A stretch of DNA of 31,779 nt from a virus. Below the pieces are notes generated by a model. It saw only the letters and a list, made by a program, of their open reading frames with translations. It was not told the origin of the DNA and did no database searches. Position 1 is the first letter of the stretch, and each line of letters begins with the position of its first letter. Shown here piece after piece: positions 31,486-31,779 of the stretch. Made by a program: the position numbers and the translations under genes. The stretch lies in the IMG/VR virus record IMGVR_UViG_3300043675_000027, positions 1 through 31,779 of that record; one strand, given 5' to 3'.

Positions 31486-31779
31486 TTATGCTGCGGGCAC
31501 ATTCGCGGTGTCTGGAGCAGTGATCGCGGCCGGCTCCAACAAGGTGGCAGCTTCGTCGAGCATCCCGTTAGCGGAGCCGAGCGCGTTTTTCATCACCCAG
31601 TCCGGATTGCTTTCGTTAGCCATGGCCGCCCTCATGGCAAGTTCGACGATCGCTTGCGCTTGGAAGATCAGCTCACGAACTGTCTCTGCTCGGTTCTCGA
31701 TTACTTCAAACGTTGGATTGGACGGCGGCGCCGGCGGTGATCCTGGGCGGGCGATTGAAGTAACATTGTCGGTGGTCAT
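31486..31779 (-). CDS. Hypothetical protein, possibly complete at the window edge
   Basis: A 97-aa protein whose ATG coincides with the last bases of the window, so a longer form cannot be excluded. The N-terminus is polar and proline-rich (ARPGSPPAPPSNP). Residues 30-85 form two helices (TVRELIFQAQAIVELAMRAA, then ALGSANGMLDEAATLLE), a pattern seen in small proteobacterial DUF3077-like proteins; the similarity is tentative. It converges on the late phage genes and shares the terminator at 31442-31461. Likely a small regulatory or cargo gene. Confidence 0.7.
   Translation of the reverse strand: MTTDNVTSIARPGSPPAPPSNPTFEVIENRAETVRELIFQAQAIVELAMRAAMANESNPDWVMKNALGSANGMLDEAATLLEPAAITAPDTANVPAA

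Overview
The window reads as accessory DNA from a GC-rich proteobacterium. A gammaproteobacterial or related host is likely but not proven. The only taxonomic hint is a 52-base tRNA-fMet 3' fragment of proteobacterial type. No housekeeping gene is present. The window appears to be two mobile elements abutting at that tRNA fragment (16808-16859).

The left element spans the window start to about 16859 and runs mostly on the minus strand. It begins with a compact cargo operon (3339 down to 1): two paralogous Cys/His-rich proteins, two unknown proteins, a HAD-type phosphatase of the RNA-repair-associated kind, a Fic AMP-transferase with its inhibitory motif, and a small protein resembling the Fic C-terminal tail. 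Next come an XRE regulator, one or two orphan ORFs and about 1.2 kb of repeat-rich DNA with no convincing gene (about 4860-6100). A ParA/ribbon-helix-helix partition cassette follows, bracketed by two perfect 18-bp palindromes with identical arms. Upstream of it in the same direction is an unusual three-gene block: a 193-aa unknown protein, a 971-aa primase-helicase-like protein, and a 1130-aa tyrosine recombinase carrying five HTH-like repeats. The right end of the element has an AlpA-like regulator, a divergent small basic protein, a conventional tyrosine integrase and the tRNA fragment, which I read as its attachment site. Partition genes plus a replication-type protein suggest an element that can exist as a plasmid or phage-plasmid and also integrate.

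The right element starts with a large serine recombinase whose last codons and stop lie inside the tRNA fragment. It is coupled to an 81-aa protein and a ribbon-helix-helix regulator. Divergently, a plus-strand run of small overlapping genes leads to a RepA-like RecA-fold ATPase. Directly behind that gene is a dense array of 13 TGCA sites in 127 bp, a candidate origin or operator. A phage structural block follows: two unknown or scaffold-like proteins, a 1372-aa lambda-type tape measure, a 128-aa protein, small and large terminase, a putative virion surface protein and two tandem SKANLY-repeat proteins. It ends at a hairpin terminator facing a minus-strand gene at the window edge. No portal, major capsid or tail tube gene is recognisable, and the tape measure lies upstream of the terminase, which is not the usual lambda-like order.

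The best candidate for something undescribed is the operon at 7118-14033 (HTH-array recombinase, primase-helicase and a 193-aa protein) together with the par locus and its operators. The Fic/HAD cargo operon is second.
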